A DNA stretch of 53,776 nt, taken from contig JAJFGO010000018.1 in assembly GCA_021776095.1 (NCBI GenBank), positions 1 to 53,776 on the forward strand, in the 5' to 3' direction. Shown here piece by piece: positions 26,529 through 35,371 of the stretch (within the stretch, counting starts at the first letter, position 1; every line of letters starts with the position of its first letter). The notes under the pieces are model-generated. The model made no database searches and was not told where the DNA came from. It worked only from the letters and a program-made list of their open reading frames with translations. Source of the stretch: Kiloniellaceae bacterium (GTDB lineage: Bacteria; Pseudomonadota; Alphaproteobacteria; Kiloniellales; J153). The position numbers and the translations under genes are program-made.

Positions 26529-27252
26529 GCCGCTCCGGCGCGGCGATTTGGTGATCGTCGCCCACGGGGCGCGCGGTGGCGACGGGAACAACCGGGCGCT
26601 GGTCGATCTCGCGGCCCGGATCGCGGATCGCGGCGTATTCGATCGCGTGCGGGCCGGGGTCTTGAAGGGGTCGCCATCGATCGAAACCGCGTTATCCGGC
26701 GCCTCCTCGGCCCGGCCCGAGGTTTATCCCCTGTTCATGAGCGATGGCTATTGCGTGCGCGAGGCCCTGCCGGCGCGGCTGCGCGCCGCCGGGCGATCCG
26801 GCCAGATCCATCGGCCTTTCGGCTTGGAGCCGGGCCTGGCCGCCTTGATCGCGCGCCATGCGGTGCGGACCTTGGAAAGGCAGGGCGTGGACCACTTGCG
26901 CGCGCGGCTGCTTTTGATCGGTCACGGGTCCTCGAAAAGCGGCGATTCGCGCGCCGCCACCGAATGGCAAGCCGCGCGCCTGCGCACGCTCGGCCGCTTC
27001 GCCGAGGTGCGCAGCGCCTATCTGGAGAACGCCCCCTTCCTGCCCGAGGTTCTGGCCGGTCTGCCGGCCGGGCCCTGTGTCGTGGTCGGCTTCTTTTCCG
27101 GCGCCGGGCTGCACGCGGCCGAAGATGTGCCGCAAGCGATCGCCGCCCATGGCCGCGACGATATCGTTTACGCCGGCCCGGTCACGGCAGCGCCGGAAGC
27201 CGCCGGCCTGATCGTTCGGTCCCTGCGGCGCGCGGTCACCGCAGTGGCCTGA
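26485..27252 (+). CDS. CbiX/SirB-like sirohydrochlorin chelatase
   Basis: This is a 255-residue protein with two CbiX-like halves. Each has a His-Gly signature: VAHGARGGDGNN (H27) and LIGHGSSKSGD (about 147). CbiX/SirB enzymes insert Co2+ or Fe2+ into sirohydrochlorin. Its position as last gene of the nir operon suggests that it inserts iron to make siroheme, the substrate of the NirDL-G-H complex. The ATG lies 44 bp inside nirN; a GTG at 26551 is a possible shorter start. No precorrin-2 dehydrogenase is encoded nearby, so that step must be supplied by another locus. Metal choice is inferred from context. Confidence 0.8.
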   Translation: MSGTRSLFRTAPVTEPLRRGDLVIVAHGARGGDGNNRALVDLAARIADRGVFDRVRAGVLKGSPSIETALSGASSARPEVYPLFMSDGYCVREALPARLRAAGRSGQIHRPFGLEPGLAALIARHAVRTLERQGVDHLRARLLLIGHGSSKSGDSRAATEWQAARLRTLGRFAEVRSAYLENAPFLPEVLAGLPAGPCVVVGFFSGAGLHAAEDVPQAIAAHGRDDIVYAGPVTAAPEAAGLIVRSLRRAVTAVA

Positions 27253-27257
27253 TTGCG

Positions 27258-28073
27258 CTAAGCCCGGCGCCAGATTTCCGGCCAGAGATCGCAGTCCAAA
27301 GGCGCCCCAAGCTCGATCGGCGGGTCCCACAACATGGGCTGAATGCCGGGCCTGGGATCGTAGACGACATCGTCGCCGGCCCAGCGCGTGACATGGGCCC
27401 GGCGGCGCTGAGTCCCGCTCGTGTTGCCGGGGGCGCCGTGGACCATCATGCCGTGATGAAGCGTGCAGTCGCCGGGCTCGAACTCGAACTGCAGGAACTC
27501 CAGCTCGTCGCGCATGGCCTCGATATCCGGCACGGGCGGCAGGTCTTCGCCGTAATCCAAATCCGGCCGGAAGGCGATCGGCGCATAGCGCTGCCCCCAG
27601 AGGTGCGAACCCTTCACGAATTCAACCGATCCGGTTTCCTTGGTGACCGGATCGAGGGCGAGCCACAGGGTACAGACCTGCGCGCCTTTGATCGGCCAGT
27701 AGGTCAGGTCGTGGTGCCAAACCGTGGGCTGGCGGGTTTTGGGTTCTTTGATCAGCAACTGGTCGAAAACGATGTTGATCTTCGAGGCGCCCATGACCGT
27801 CCCGGCCAGTTCCGCCGCCGGCGACTCGGTGACATAGGTCTTGAATTCCGGGTAGCGGGGCCAAAGGAAAGTGTCGGTGAAAAAGCGCCCCGGGTCGCCG
27901 CTTTCGGCAAGTTCGTGCTTCATCTTGCCCGGCGTGCTCATATCCCGTTCGGCTTGGGCGCGCAAATGTTCCACCCACTCGGCGTCGAACATGCCTTTTA
28001 GGTGGACGACCCCGTCGCGGGCATAGGTTTCGATTTCCGCTTGGGTGACGGCGCGCGGCGGGTGTCGGTTCAT
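27258..28073 (-). CDS. Phytanoyl-CoA dioxygenase (PhyH) family protein
   Basis: This is a 271-residue Fe(II)/2-oxoglutarate-dependent oxygenase. The metal triad is visible as H120-x-D122 (VWHHDLTYW) and the distal His in MMVHGAPGN; RRRAHVTRW supplies the 2-oxoglutarate Arg. The natural substrate cannot be read from sequence; the family hydroxylates lipids, compatible solutes and secondary metabolites. It converges with the end of the nir operon with only about 5 bp between stops, and appears to be a separate transcription unit. Confidence 0.9.
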   Translation of the reverse strand: MNRHPPRAVTQAEIETYARDGVVHLKGMFDAEWVEHLRAQAERDMSTPGKMKHELAESGDPGRFFTDTFLWPRYPEFKTYVTESPAAELAGTVMGASKINIVFDQLLIKEPKTRQPTVWHHDLTYWPIKGAQVCTLWLALDPVTKETGSVEFVKGSHLWGQRYAPIAFRPDLDYGEDLPPVPDIEAMRDELEFLQFEFEPGDCTLHHGMMVHGAPGNTSGTQRRRAHVTRWAGDDVVYDPRPGIQPMLWDPPIELGAPLDCDLWPEIWRRA

Positions 28074-28196
28074 CGCTTCGATAGCCTCCGCATGTGTGCG
28101 TTTTCAGGTCGGCCGGCAGTATAGCCCAGGCGCGCCGCCGCGGGCAGGGGCATATCCGGATTCAAGCAAGCAGCCTAGGAGCGTCGGTCAGCATGC

Positions 28197-28239
28197 TTCG
28201 ACAAGCTCAGCATGAGGGCCTCACCCTGAGCTTGTCGAA
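28197..28239. repeat. REP-like inverted repeat
   Basis: TTCGACAAGCTCAG and its exact complement (14-bp arms) surround a 15-base spacer. This sequence class is a common dispersed intergenic palindrome in GC-rich bacterial genomes. It lies 35 bp after the end of the leftward ABC-F gene and could also act as its terminator. Confidence 0.8.
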
Positions 28240-28274
28240 GGGCGGGGCCCGAGTTGGCCTCCGCGCGTGCGGCC

Positions 28275-30095
28275 TTAGCGGTCCTCCAATTCTTCGCGCA
28301 GGAGTTCGAGTGCCAGCCACTCTTCTTCCGCCGCCGCCAGTTGGGTCTCGGCCGTGCCCAGGGCTGCTGCCGCCGCGTCGAAGGCGCCCCGGTCGCGGGC
28401 ATAAAGCCCCGGTTCGGCGAGCTGGGCGCGCAGCTTCGCGGCCTCGGACTCCAGATCGCCGATCCGCTGGGGCAGGGCTTCGAGCGCGTGTTTCTCCTTG
28501 AAGGACAGCTTGCGTTTGCCGTTACCTGTCCGGGGCGACGATTGCCGGCTCTCGCGCTTAGGCGCGGCCGCTTTGGGGGATCGGGTCTCGGACTGGGTGG
28601 CGTCCAGGTCCCCTCGTTGCGCCACCATGTCGCTATAGCCGCCGGCATAGACCGGCCAGCGTCCGTCGTCTTCCGCCGCGATGGTGGCGGTCACCACCCG
28701 ATCCAGGAAATCGCGGTCGTGGCTGACCAGCAGGACCGTGCCGGGATAGTCGGCCAGCATTTCCTGCAGCAGATCGAGGGTTTCCAGGTCCAAGTCGTTA
28801 GTCGGCTCGTCCAGGACTAAAAGGTTCGATGGCCGCGCCAGGGCGCGCGCCAGCATCAGGCGGCCGCGCTCCCCGCCGGACAGGACGCCGACCGGCGTGC
28901 GCGCCTGCTCGGGCAAGAACAGGAAATCCTTCATGTAGCTGACCACGTGCCGAGACGCGCCGGCGACCGAAACCGTGTCGCCATGGCCGCCGGTCAGGAC
29001 ATCGCTCAGAGTTGTTGCCGGATCCAGGCTCTCGCGGCCTTGATCCAGCGAGATCATTTGCAGGTTCGCGCCCAGGCGCACGCGGCCCGCGTCGGGCGCC
29101 AGGGTGCCGGTCAGGAGCCTCAGCAGCGTCGTCTTGCCGGCCCCGTTCGGCCCGACCAGACCGATCCGCTCGCCGCGTTGAACCCTCAGGTCGAAGTCCT
29201 TGACGATGGCGCGCGCGCCATAAGATTTCGAGAGACCCTTGGCTTCGATAATCAGTTTGCCCGCGAGCTTGCCCTCGGTGATCGAGAGGGCGACCTTGCC
29301 GGTGGCCTGGCGCTGGGCCCGCCGTTCGCCGCGCAGGGTTTGCAGGGCGCGCAGGCGGCCCTGGTTGCGCTTGCGCCGCGCGGTCACGCCCTTGTGCAGC
29401 CACTCGGTCTCGGCCGCGATCTTGCGATTCAGTTTGTGGCGCTCGGTCGCCTCCTGTTCCAAGGTGTCGTCGCGCCAGGATTCGAAGGCGGCGAACCCCT
29501 TGTCCAGCCGCCGGGTCGTGCCCCGGTCGATCCACAGGGTCGTGCGGGACAGGGTTTCCAGAAACCGCCGGTCGTGGCTGATCATGACCAGGGCCGAGCG
29601 CAGACCGGCCAGTTCGCGCTCCAGCCACTCGATGGCCGGCAGGTCCAGATGGTTGGTCGGCTCGTCGAGCAGCAGAATATCCGGTTCGGGCGCCAAGACT
29701 CGGGCCAGGGCGGCGCGCCGGGCCTCGCCGCCCGAAAGCCGCGCCGGATCCTGGGTGCCGCTTAGGTCAAGCCGCTCCAGGAGGTGGTTGGCCCTGTGGG
29801 GGTCGTCGCCGGGGGCCAAACCGGCCGCGACATAGTCGAGGACCGTCCCGTATCCCGCGAGGTCGGGCTCCTGGGGCAGATAGCGAATGGTCGTGCCAGG
29901 TTGGACGAAACGTTCGCCCCATTCGGTCTGAACCTGGCCGGCGGCGATCTTCAAGAGCGTCGATTTGCCGGAGCCGTTGCGGCCGACCAAACACAGGCGT
30001 TCGCCGGCCGAAACCGTCAATTCCGCGCCTTCCAACAGGGCGGCGCCACCAAAGCTCAAGTGAACGTCGCGCAAAATCAGGATGGGTGGGGCCAT
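28275..30095 (-). CDS. ABC-F ATPase, Uup-like
   Basis: This is a 606-residue protein with two ABC ATPase domains and no membrane part. Walker A motifs are GRNGSGKS and GPNGAGKT, signatures are LSGGEARR and LSGGERGR, and Walker B sites end in DEPTNHLD and DEPTNDLD. An arm/linker lies between the domains. A C-terminal coiled coil (about 540-606) preceded by a Lys/Arg/Ser linker is the mark of Uup. ABC-F proteins act on the ribosome; Uup also binds DNA branch structures. The 5' end faces the DksA-like gene about 140 bp away. Confidence 0.92.
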   Translation of the reverse strand: MAPPILILRDVHLSFGGAALLEGAELTVSAGERLCLVGRNGSGKSTLLKIAAGQVQTEWGERFVQPGTTIRYLPQEPDLAGYGTVLDYVAAGLAPGDDPHRANHLLERLDLSGTQDPARLSGGEARRAALARVLAPEPDILLLDEPTNHLDLPAIEWLERELAGLRSALVMISHDRRFLETLSRTTLWIDRGTTRRLDKGFAAFESWRDDTLEQEATERHKLNRKIAAETEWLHKGVTARRKRNQGRLRALQTLRGERRAQRQATGKVALSITEGKLAGKLIIEAKGLSKSYGARAIVKDFDLRVQRGERIGLVGPNGAGKTTLLRLLTGTLAPDAGRVRLGANLQMISLDQGRESLDPATTLSDVLTGGHGDTVSVAGASRHVVSYMKDFLFLPEQARTPVGVLSGGERGRLMLARALARPSNLLVLDEPTNDLDLETLDLLQEMLADYPGTVLLVSHDRDFLDRVVTATIAAEDDGRWPVYAGGYSDMVAQRGDLDATQSETRSPKAAAPKRESRQSSPRTGNGKRKLSFKEKHALEALPQRIGDLESEAAKLRAQLAEPGLYARDRGAFDAAAAALGTAETQLAAAEEEWLALELLREELEDR

Positions 30096-30238
30096 GGCCC
30101 GGCCATTTAAGGCGGCCCTGGCCCCAGGGCAAGCCCAGTGTCGCGTGCCGTCCGCCGTACAATTGTTGCCCGTTTTGGCCAGGTGGCCCCTAAACTGCTA
30201 GCCTGGAAAGGGGCGCCACCTTTGGAAAGGGCACCGAT

Positions 30239-30583
30239 ATGGCCGCGGGCAAGAAACCCGATTTCAAAGCCTTCAAGCGGCTGCTGGAGGCGGAACGGGA
30301 AAACCTGTTGGAAGTCAGCGAGAACACGGCCGAAGAACGCCGGCCGGTGGAACTCGACCAGCAAAGCGTGGGGCGTCTGTCGCGCATGGACGCCATGCAG
30401 GTTCAAGCCATGGCCCAGGCTGTGGAGGTGCGCCGCCGTGGCCGCCTGCGACGAATCGAGATTGCCTTAAAGCGCATAGAGACCGGCGATTACGGCTTTT
30501 GCACCTCATGCGAGGAAACCATTCCGGTCAAGCGCCTGGAGGTCGACCCGGCCACGGAGCGTTGCGTCGATTGCGCCCAGTAA
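30239..30583 (+). CDS. DksA/TraR-family zinc-finger protein
   Basis: This is a 114-residue protein with a helical N-terminus and a C-terminal C4 zinc finger (C88, C91, C109, C112). It is shorter than true DksA (about 150) and resembles the small DksA2/TraR/YbiI group. Such proteins bind the RNA polymerase secondary channel and adjust transcription with or without ppGpp. The acidic tip normally present in DksA coiled coils is not obvious here. It is convergent with the D-amino-acid dehydrogenase gene; stops are 22 bp apart. Confidence 0.88.
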   Translation: MAAGKKPDFKAFKRLLEAERENLLEVSENTAEERRPVELDQQSVGRLSRMDAMQVQAMAQAVEVRRRGRLRRIEIALKRIETGDYGFCTSCEETIPVKRLEVDPATERCVDCAQ

Positions 30584-30605
30584 AGCTTGGCGATACGCGC
30601 CCGAA

Positions 30606-31892
30606 TTAGAGGAATCGCTCGATCCGATAGGCCGAGAGGTCGATGTTGGGCGGCGCGCCGGCGGCCAAACCGGCCACAATCCGCCCGGTCATGGGCGCCC
30701 CGGTCAGGCCCAGGTGCGCATGGCCGAAGGCGGCGAGGATATTGGGCAGTCCCGGAAGCGGCCCCAGGCAGGGCAGGGAGTCCGGCATCGAGGGTCGCTG
30801 GCCCATCCAGGCGCTGGTCTCTTGGGTGTTGATGCCTGGCAGCACGCGGCGGGCCAGGCGCTTGAAGACCTCGGCGCGGCGATAGTTCGGTGGCGCGTCG
30901 AGCCCGGCGAATTCCGCGGTGCCCGCAAGACGGATCCCCATGTCCATGGGGTTGATCGCGAATTTCTTGTCGGTCTCCGACAGGGTGTTGCTGAGCGCGA
31001 CCCCTGGATTGGCGAAGACCAGGTGATAGCCCCGTTCGGACTCGAGCGGCACCTTGAGGCCGAGCGGCGCCAGCAGGCGGGCCGACCAGGCGCCGGCGGC
31101 AATCACGATTTTCGAGGCCGTCAAGGCGCCCGCGTCGCTGTCCACCACCGCACCGCCGTGCCCGTCGGGGCGTAGCGCCCGCACCTCGCCGCGCAGGAAA
31201 ATCCCGCCGCGCCGTTCGACCTCGCGGGCCAGGACGCGGCCAATCGCCCCCGGGTCGCTGGCCCGGCCTTGCTGCTTGATCAGGATGGCGGCGCCGTAAT
31301 CGGGCGACACGGCGGGCTCGATCTCGCGCAATTCCTCCCCGGTAACGCGCTCCAGGGTACTGCCGCGCTCCAGGCGCATTCGCCAGCTCAGATCGGACAG
31401 GCGGGCGTCCTCGGCCCGCCGATAGAGGTGAATGTAATAGCTGTCTCGCACCAGATTCTCGCCGCCGGTGCCTTTCAGCAGCGATCTGTAGAGCTCGAGC
31501 GAGGGCTGATTGAGGGCGAACATGGCGTCGGCGATGGCGGGCAGGCGCTCGGGCCGGCCGGATCGCAGGAACGCAACCAACCACGGCGTCAGGCGCCGCA
31601 GGTAAGACCAGCGCAACTTGACCGGTCCCTCCGGGTCGAGCAGCCATTTCGGCACTTGCCGCCATAGGCCGGGCATCGATTGCGGCACGCAGGACCAGGG
31701 CGAGATAATACCTGCGTTGCCCGCGCTGGCGCCCGTGGCGGGCGCGTCGCGGTCGATCAGCCGGACCGCGAAGCCCTTGTCCTGGAGCGCCAGGGCGCAA
31801 CAGATGCCGACGATGCCGGCGCCGACCACGATGGCATCTTTTCCCTCGGCGGGGCCGTCGGCCGTGCCAGCACCAAAGCTGGCGTCAGTCAC
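30606..31892 (-). CDS. D-amino-acid dehydrogenase (DadA-like) FAD oxidoreductase
   Basis: This is a 428-residue DAO-superfamily flavoprotein. The dinucleotide site is VVGAGIVGICCALAL (residues 22-36), and the C-terminal FAD motif is GHAHLGLTGAPMTGR. The pattern SAGNAGIISPWSCVPQSMPG matches DadA-type D-amino-acid dehydrogenases, which oxidise D-amino acids to 2-oxo acids and feed the respiratory chain. An N-terminal extension of about 17 residues precedes the fold. The ATG overlaps the end of the TRAP permease gene by 8 bp. Coupled transport and oxidation of one substrate is the natural inference. Confidence 0.88.
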   Translation of the reverse strand: MTDASFGAGTADGPAEGKDAIVVGAGIVGICCALALQDKGFAVRLIDRDAPATGASAGNAGIISPWSCVPQSMPGLWRQVPKWLLDPEGPVKLRWSYLRRLTPWLVAFLRSGRPERLPAIADAMFALNQPSLELYRSLLKGTGGENLVRDSYYIHLYRRAEDARLSDLSWRMRLERGSTLERVTGEELREIEPAVSPDYGAAILIKQQGRASDPGAIGRVLAREVERRGGIFLRGEVRALRPDGHGGAVVDSDAGALTASKIVIAAGAWSARLLAPLGLKVPLESERGYHLVFANPGVALSNTLSETDKKFAINPMDMGIRLAGTAEFAGLDAPPNYRRAEVFKRLARRVLPGINTQETSAWMGQRPSMPDSLPCLGPLPGLPNILAAFGHAHLGLTGAPMTGRIVAGLAAGAPPNIDLSAYRIERFL

Positions 31893-34014
31893 GCACCACC
31901 TCGACGGCCAGGGCGGCGCTGTCCTCTTGTTCGGCGCGCGCCGTTCTGCGCGCCAGGATCTGCTGCGCCAGCACCGGTATCGCGAGGCCCGCTGCCCAGA
32001 GGTCGCTTTCCAGCCCAGGCGCCACCGCCAACACGCCGGCCAGCGCCATCAGCGCCCGCACCGGTCCTGGCATCGCGGTCAGAAAGTATCCGGCTACCGA
32101 GGTGGCGACCATGAACACGCCGACCGCGCAGGTCGCCGTGGTTTCGATGAACGCCGCCCAGGTGAAGTAACCTTCGATGACGATCAGCATGGCTGGCGAG
32201 TAAACGAACACCATCGGCACCATGAGTTTGGCAATGCCGAGCTGGAACGCGGAAATGCCGGTGCGGAACGGGTTGGCGCCGGCGATGCCGGCCGCCGCGT
32301 AGGCCGAGGCGCAGACCGGCGGCGTGATCTCCGAGATGACACCGTAATAAAGCACGAAGAGATGCGACGCCAAAGGCGGCACGCCAAGATTGCCCAGCGC
32401 CGGCTGCGCCACGGTCGCCAGCATGATGTAGAGCGCCGTGGTCGGCAGACCGGCGCCCATCAGGATGCAGGTTATAGCGATCAGGATGAGCGACAGAAAA
32501 AGCGTCATGCCATCCAGCGATATGGTCGTTAGCGGGAACCAGGCGATCAAGGGATGTAGGTTTTCGGCGAGGGTCAGGGCTGAGTTGGTGACCATGAACC
32601 CGAGACGGAATCCCAGGCCGGTCGAATTGACGACGCCGACGACGATTCCGATGGCGGCACAGACGGCGCCGACGGCAAGCGCATACTTGACGCCCTGGAT
32701 GCAACCCTCGATGACGTCGCGCACGGTGATGCGGTGCCTGGGATTGAGAAAGCCGATGACCAGGGCCGTGGTGATGCCCCAGAACGCGGCCATGTGTGGC
32801 GAGTAACCGCTAAATAGCACGTAGATCAACGCCGCCAGCGGAACTGCCGTTGGCCAACCCTTACTGATCACCGCCAACAACTTCGGAATCTCTTCCGAAG
32901 GCAAGCCTTTGAGGCCCAGTTGTTTGGCCTTGAAATGGACGATCGATAGAACGCCGATGTAGTGCATCGACGCTGGGACGATGGCCGCGATCACGATGGT
33001 CGTGTAGGGCACCTCAAGGAATTCGGCCATGACAAAGGCGGCCGCGCCCATGATCGGCGGCGTGATCTGGCCGCCCGCGCTGGACGCGGCTTCGACGCCG
33101 CCGGCCAGGTGGCCGGGGTAGCCCATGCGCTTCATGTTGGGGATGGTCAGCGAGCCGGTCGATACCGTGTTGGCGATGGAGGAGCCCGAAATAGTGCCGA
33201 AGAATGCCGAGGAGACCACACTGACCTTGGCCAAGCCGCCGGTATAGCGGCCGGCGACCACGGTCGCCATGTCGACGAAGAACTGACCCAGACCCATGCG
33301 TTGCGCCAAGACGCCGAACAAGACGAAATGAAACACGACGGTGGACACGATCCAAAGTGTGATGCCGTAGATGCCCTCGGCCGGGAAGTACATGTTGTTG
33401 ATGAATTGCCCCCAGCCGATACCCGGGTGCTTCAAAATTTGAACCGGAATGTATTTGCCGAACACCGCGTAGCAAGTGAACACCAGGATGATGATCGGCA
33501 CGATGATTCCGAGGGTGCGCCGCACCGCTTCCAGCAGCACGACGATGAGGACGGTGCCGAATACGATATCGATGAGGGCAGGATTGCCTTGGCGTAGGAC
33601 CTGTTCGGGCAGCATGAAACGCCCGCCCATAAACTCGAAATTGATTTCGTACCAGGTCACCCCGATGTACAGCGACGCCGCGATCCCGGCGGTGATCAAC
33701 ATCCAATCCCAGATCGGCACGTTGGAATAGCGCCACCAGGTATTTGGGTGGCGCTGCCAAACGTTAGCGTTCTTGATCATCGGGAAGCCGATAAACACCA
33801 ATAGAATGACGCCGGACATATGAATGCCCATATGCCAGTAATCGATTGGGACGCCGATGCCGGCGGTAATGTAGTGATAGGCGGCGAAGATGACGGAAAA
33901 ACCGAAGGTGAATTTGGCTATCCAAGGGCCGACGGCGCGGGTATGCAGCGCGGAATCGTATTGCTTTTCCAGTTCCTCCGCCGCCTTGATATCGAATTCT
34001 TGATTGCCGGCCAT
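31885..34014 (-). CDS. TRAP transporter fused permease, TAXI type
   Basis: This is a 709-residue membrane protein with roughly 17-18 helices. It fuses the small (4TM) and large (12TM) permease subunits of a TRAP transporter, as is usual with TAXI-type binding proteins. Large-subunit marks are FFGTISGSSIANTVSTGSLTIP, AASSAGGQITPPIMGAAAF and ITCILMGAGLPTTALYIML. It imports an organic acid or amino acid using a sodium gradient. ATG 34014 with a GGGGGCG upstream is chosen over TTG 34026. The matching binding protein is encoded 140 bp upstream, and the dehydrogenase gene follows in overlap. Confidence 0.93.
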   Translation of the reverse strand: MAGNQEFDIKAAEELEKQYDSALHTRAVGPWIAKFTFGFSVIFAAYHYITAGIGVPIDYWHMGIHMSGVILLVFIGFPMIKNANVWQRHPNTWWRYSNVPIWDWMLITAGIAASLYIGVTWYEINFEFMGGRFMLPEQVLRQGNPALIDIVFGTVLIVVLLEAVRRTLGIIVPIIILVFTCYAVFGKYIPVQILKHPGIGWGQFINNMYFPAEGIYGITLWIVSTVVFHFVLFGVLAQRMGLGQFFVDMATVVAGRYTGGLAKVSVVSSAFFGTISGSSIANTVSTGSLTIPNMKRMGYPGHLAGGVEAASSAGGQITPPIMGAAAFVMAEFLEVPYTTIVIAAIVPASMHYIGVLSIVHFKAKQLGLKGLPSEEIPKLLAVISKGWPTAVPLAALIYVLFSGYSPHMAAFWGITTALVIGFLNPRHRITVRDVIEGCIQGVKYALAVGAVCAAIGIVVGVVNSTGLGFRLGFMVTNSALTLAENLHPLIAWFPLTTISLDGMTLFLSLILIAITCILMGAGLPTTALYIMLATVAQPALGNLGVPPLASHLFVLYYGVISEITPPVCASAYAAAGIAGANPFRTGISAFQLGIAKLMVPMVFVYSPAMLIVIEGYFTWAAFIETTATCAVGVFMVATSVAGYFLTAMPGPVRALMALAGVLAVAPGLESDLWAAGLAIPVLAQQILARRTARAEQEDSAALAVEVVRD

Positions 34015-34154
34015 GCCCGCCCCCAATTCACGCCCTGTTTTTAGATACTACTAAAGAAATATGGGAAGTCTCCTTATCCAGGAAACTTCCCCTTTGACTC
34101 TCCATTGAGAGGGAGCGCCACCAAACGGCCGACGCCCCCTCCTTGGGAAGGTTG

Positions 34155-35150
34155 TTACTTTATCAAGCCGACTTCTTTGTAGAATTTCTCTGCGCCCGGG
34201 TGCACCGGAATGAGCACGCCCTTGAGGGCGCTCTCCATGCGGATGGCCTTGCCCTTGGAGTGCCCCTTGTCCAGGAGCTTGCGGGTGTTCTTGTTCCACA
34301 ACGCCTTGGTAATGTCGTAGATCAGATCGTCCGGTTGGTCGACCGAAGTTACCAGTTGACCGTTCACCGCCACGGTCGGCGTATCCTCCGTAACATTCTC
34401 GTAGACGCCGGCGGGAATGACCGACTCAACATAGTAGGGGATGATCTTATTGATATCCTTGCGCTCGGCATCGGAGAATTTGTACAGCTCGAAGCCTTTG
34501 GTCGAACCCAACTGGATCAGTGCCGCGAACGGCGTGCCACCGGCATAGAAGAAAGCGTCCAACTGACCATCGGCGAGGCGCTGCGTACTTTGCGACAGGC
34601 CCAACTCGTGCTCATCGGCCTTGATGTTGTAGTGCTCCAGGATAAGGCGTACCGAGACCTGAGTTCCGGAACCGGCCGCGGCGACGCCGACGCTCTTACC
34701 GTTCAGGTCTTTCAGGCTGCTCAACTTGGTGCCCTTCGGCAGCACTAGGTGCATGTCTTCCGGGTACAGATTGGCGATGACGCGGACCTTATCCTTCTTA
34801 TTGCCGACAAACTTGCCCTCGCCCATGTATCCCTGGGTGACACTCTGCGCGCCGGCGAGGCCGGCATCCAATTGACCGGCATGGATGGCGTTCATGTTGG
34901 CGACCGAGGCATTGGTCGACACCGCGATCGCGACTAGGCCAGGCACGCCGCAGCTGCCGCCCTTGTCGCAGGGGCGCGAGCCAGGTGGGTTGGAAATCGC
35001 GTTGGCGATCAAGCCGCCAATCGGGAAATAGGTTCCGCCAGCGCCACCGGTGCCGATACGGAAAAATTTCATATCTTGAGCTTGCGCGACCGCACCGGCG
35101 CATAGGACGCCGGTTAAGGCTAAGGCGAATACTTTGGCCGTTAGTTTCAT
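34155..35150 (-). CDS. TAXI-family TRAP transporter solute-binding protein
   Basis: This is a 331-residue periplasmic protein with a Sec signal (cut near AQA-QDM, about residue 23). The mature start FFRIGTGGAGGTYFPIGGLIANAIS is the TAXI signature. It captures the substrate for the fused permease gene downstream. The GAGGGAGG ribosome site fixes the ATG and excludes a 26-residue upstream extension. TAXI proteins are often annotated for glutamate or related acids, but many are unassigned; the neighbouring D-amino-acid dehydrogenase suggests an amino acid or derivative. Confidence 0.93.
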   Translation of the reverse strand: MKLTAKVFALALTGVLCAGAVAQAQDMKFFRIGTGGAGGTYFPIGGLIANAISNPPGSRPCDKGGSCGVPGLVAIAVSTNASVANMNAIHAGQLDAGLAGAQSVTQGYMGEGKFVGNKKDKVRVIANLYPEDMHLVLPKGTKLSSLKDLNGKSVGVAAAGSGTQVSVRLILEHYNIKADEHELGLSQSTQRLADGQLDAFFYAGGTPFAALIQLGSTKGFELYKFSDAERKDINKIIPYYVESVIPAGVYENVTEDTPTVAVNGQLVTSVDQPDDLIYDITKALWNKNTRKLLDKGHSKGKAIRMESALKGVLIPVHPGAEKFYKEVGLIK

Positions 35151-35291
35151 GAAGACCTCCCTCTGGATTAGAATTAATCGCGCGATTACCTCATATTTTC
35201 GGCTGCCGCTCAACGTTTGTCTGCGCACGATGGGCGATCCAGCGGTTTTATTGGGCCGTTCCGTGTGATTCGCCGTATTGCGGGGTCTGAG

Positions 35292-35341
35292 CTAGAGCAT
35301 ATTCCGGTCAAATGATGCGAAATGATCGGGACATGCTCTAG
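35292..35341. repeat. Dispersed-type intergenic palindrome
   Basis: Terminal arms CTAGAGCAT and ATGCTCTAG enclose a 32-base imperfectly paired middle. It sits between two gene units. The form is that of a small non-coding repeat found in many copies in some alphaproteobacterial genomes; copy number cannot be seen here. Confidence 0.65.
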
Positions 35342-35371
35342 CGGACGGTCGAGACCCCGGGGCACTGTGTC

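Noticed and set aside
30490-31800. Long minus-strand frame overlapping the DadA-like gene
   Set aside because: Arg/Pro/Ala-rich shadow of the DadA-like gene in another frame.
34063-34091. Possible hairpin between the TAXI binding-protein and permease genes (7-bp arms, long loop)
   Set aside because: Short arms and a 15-base loop; too weak to report as an attenuator, though one would make sense there.
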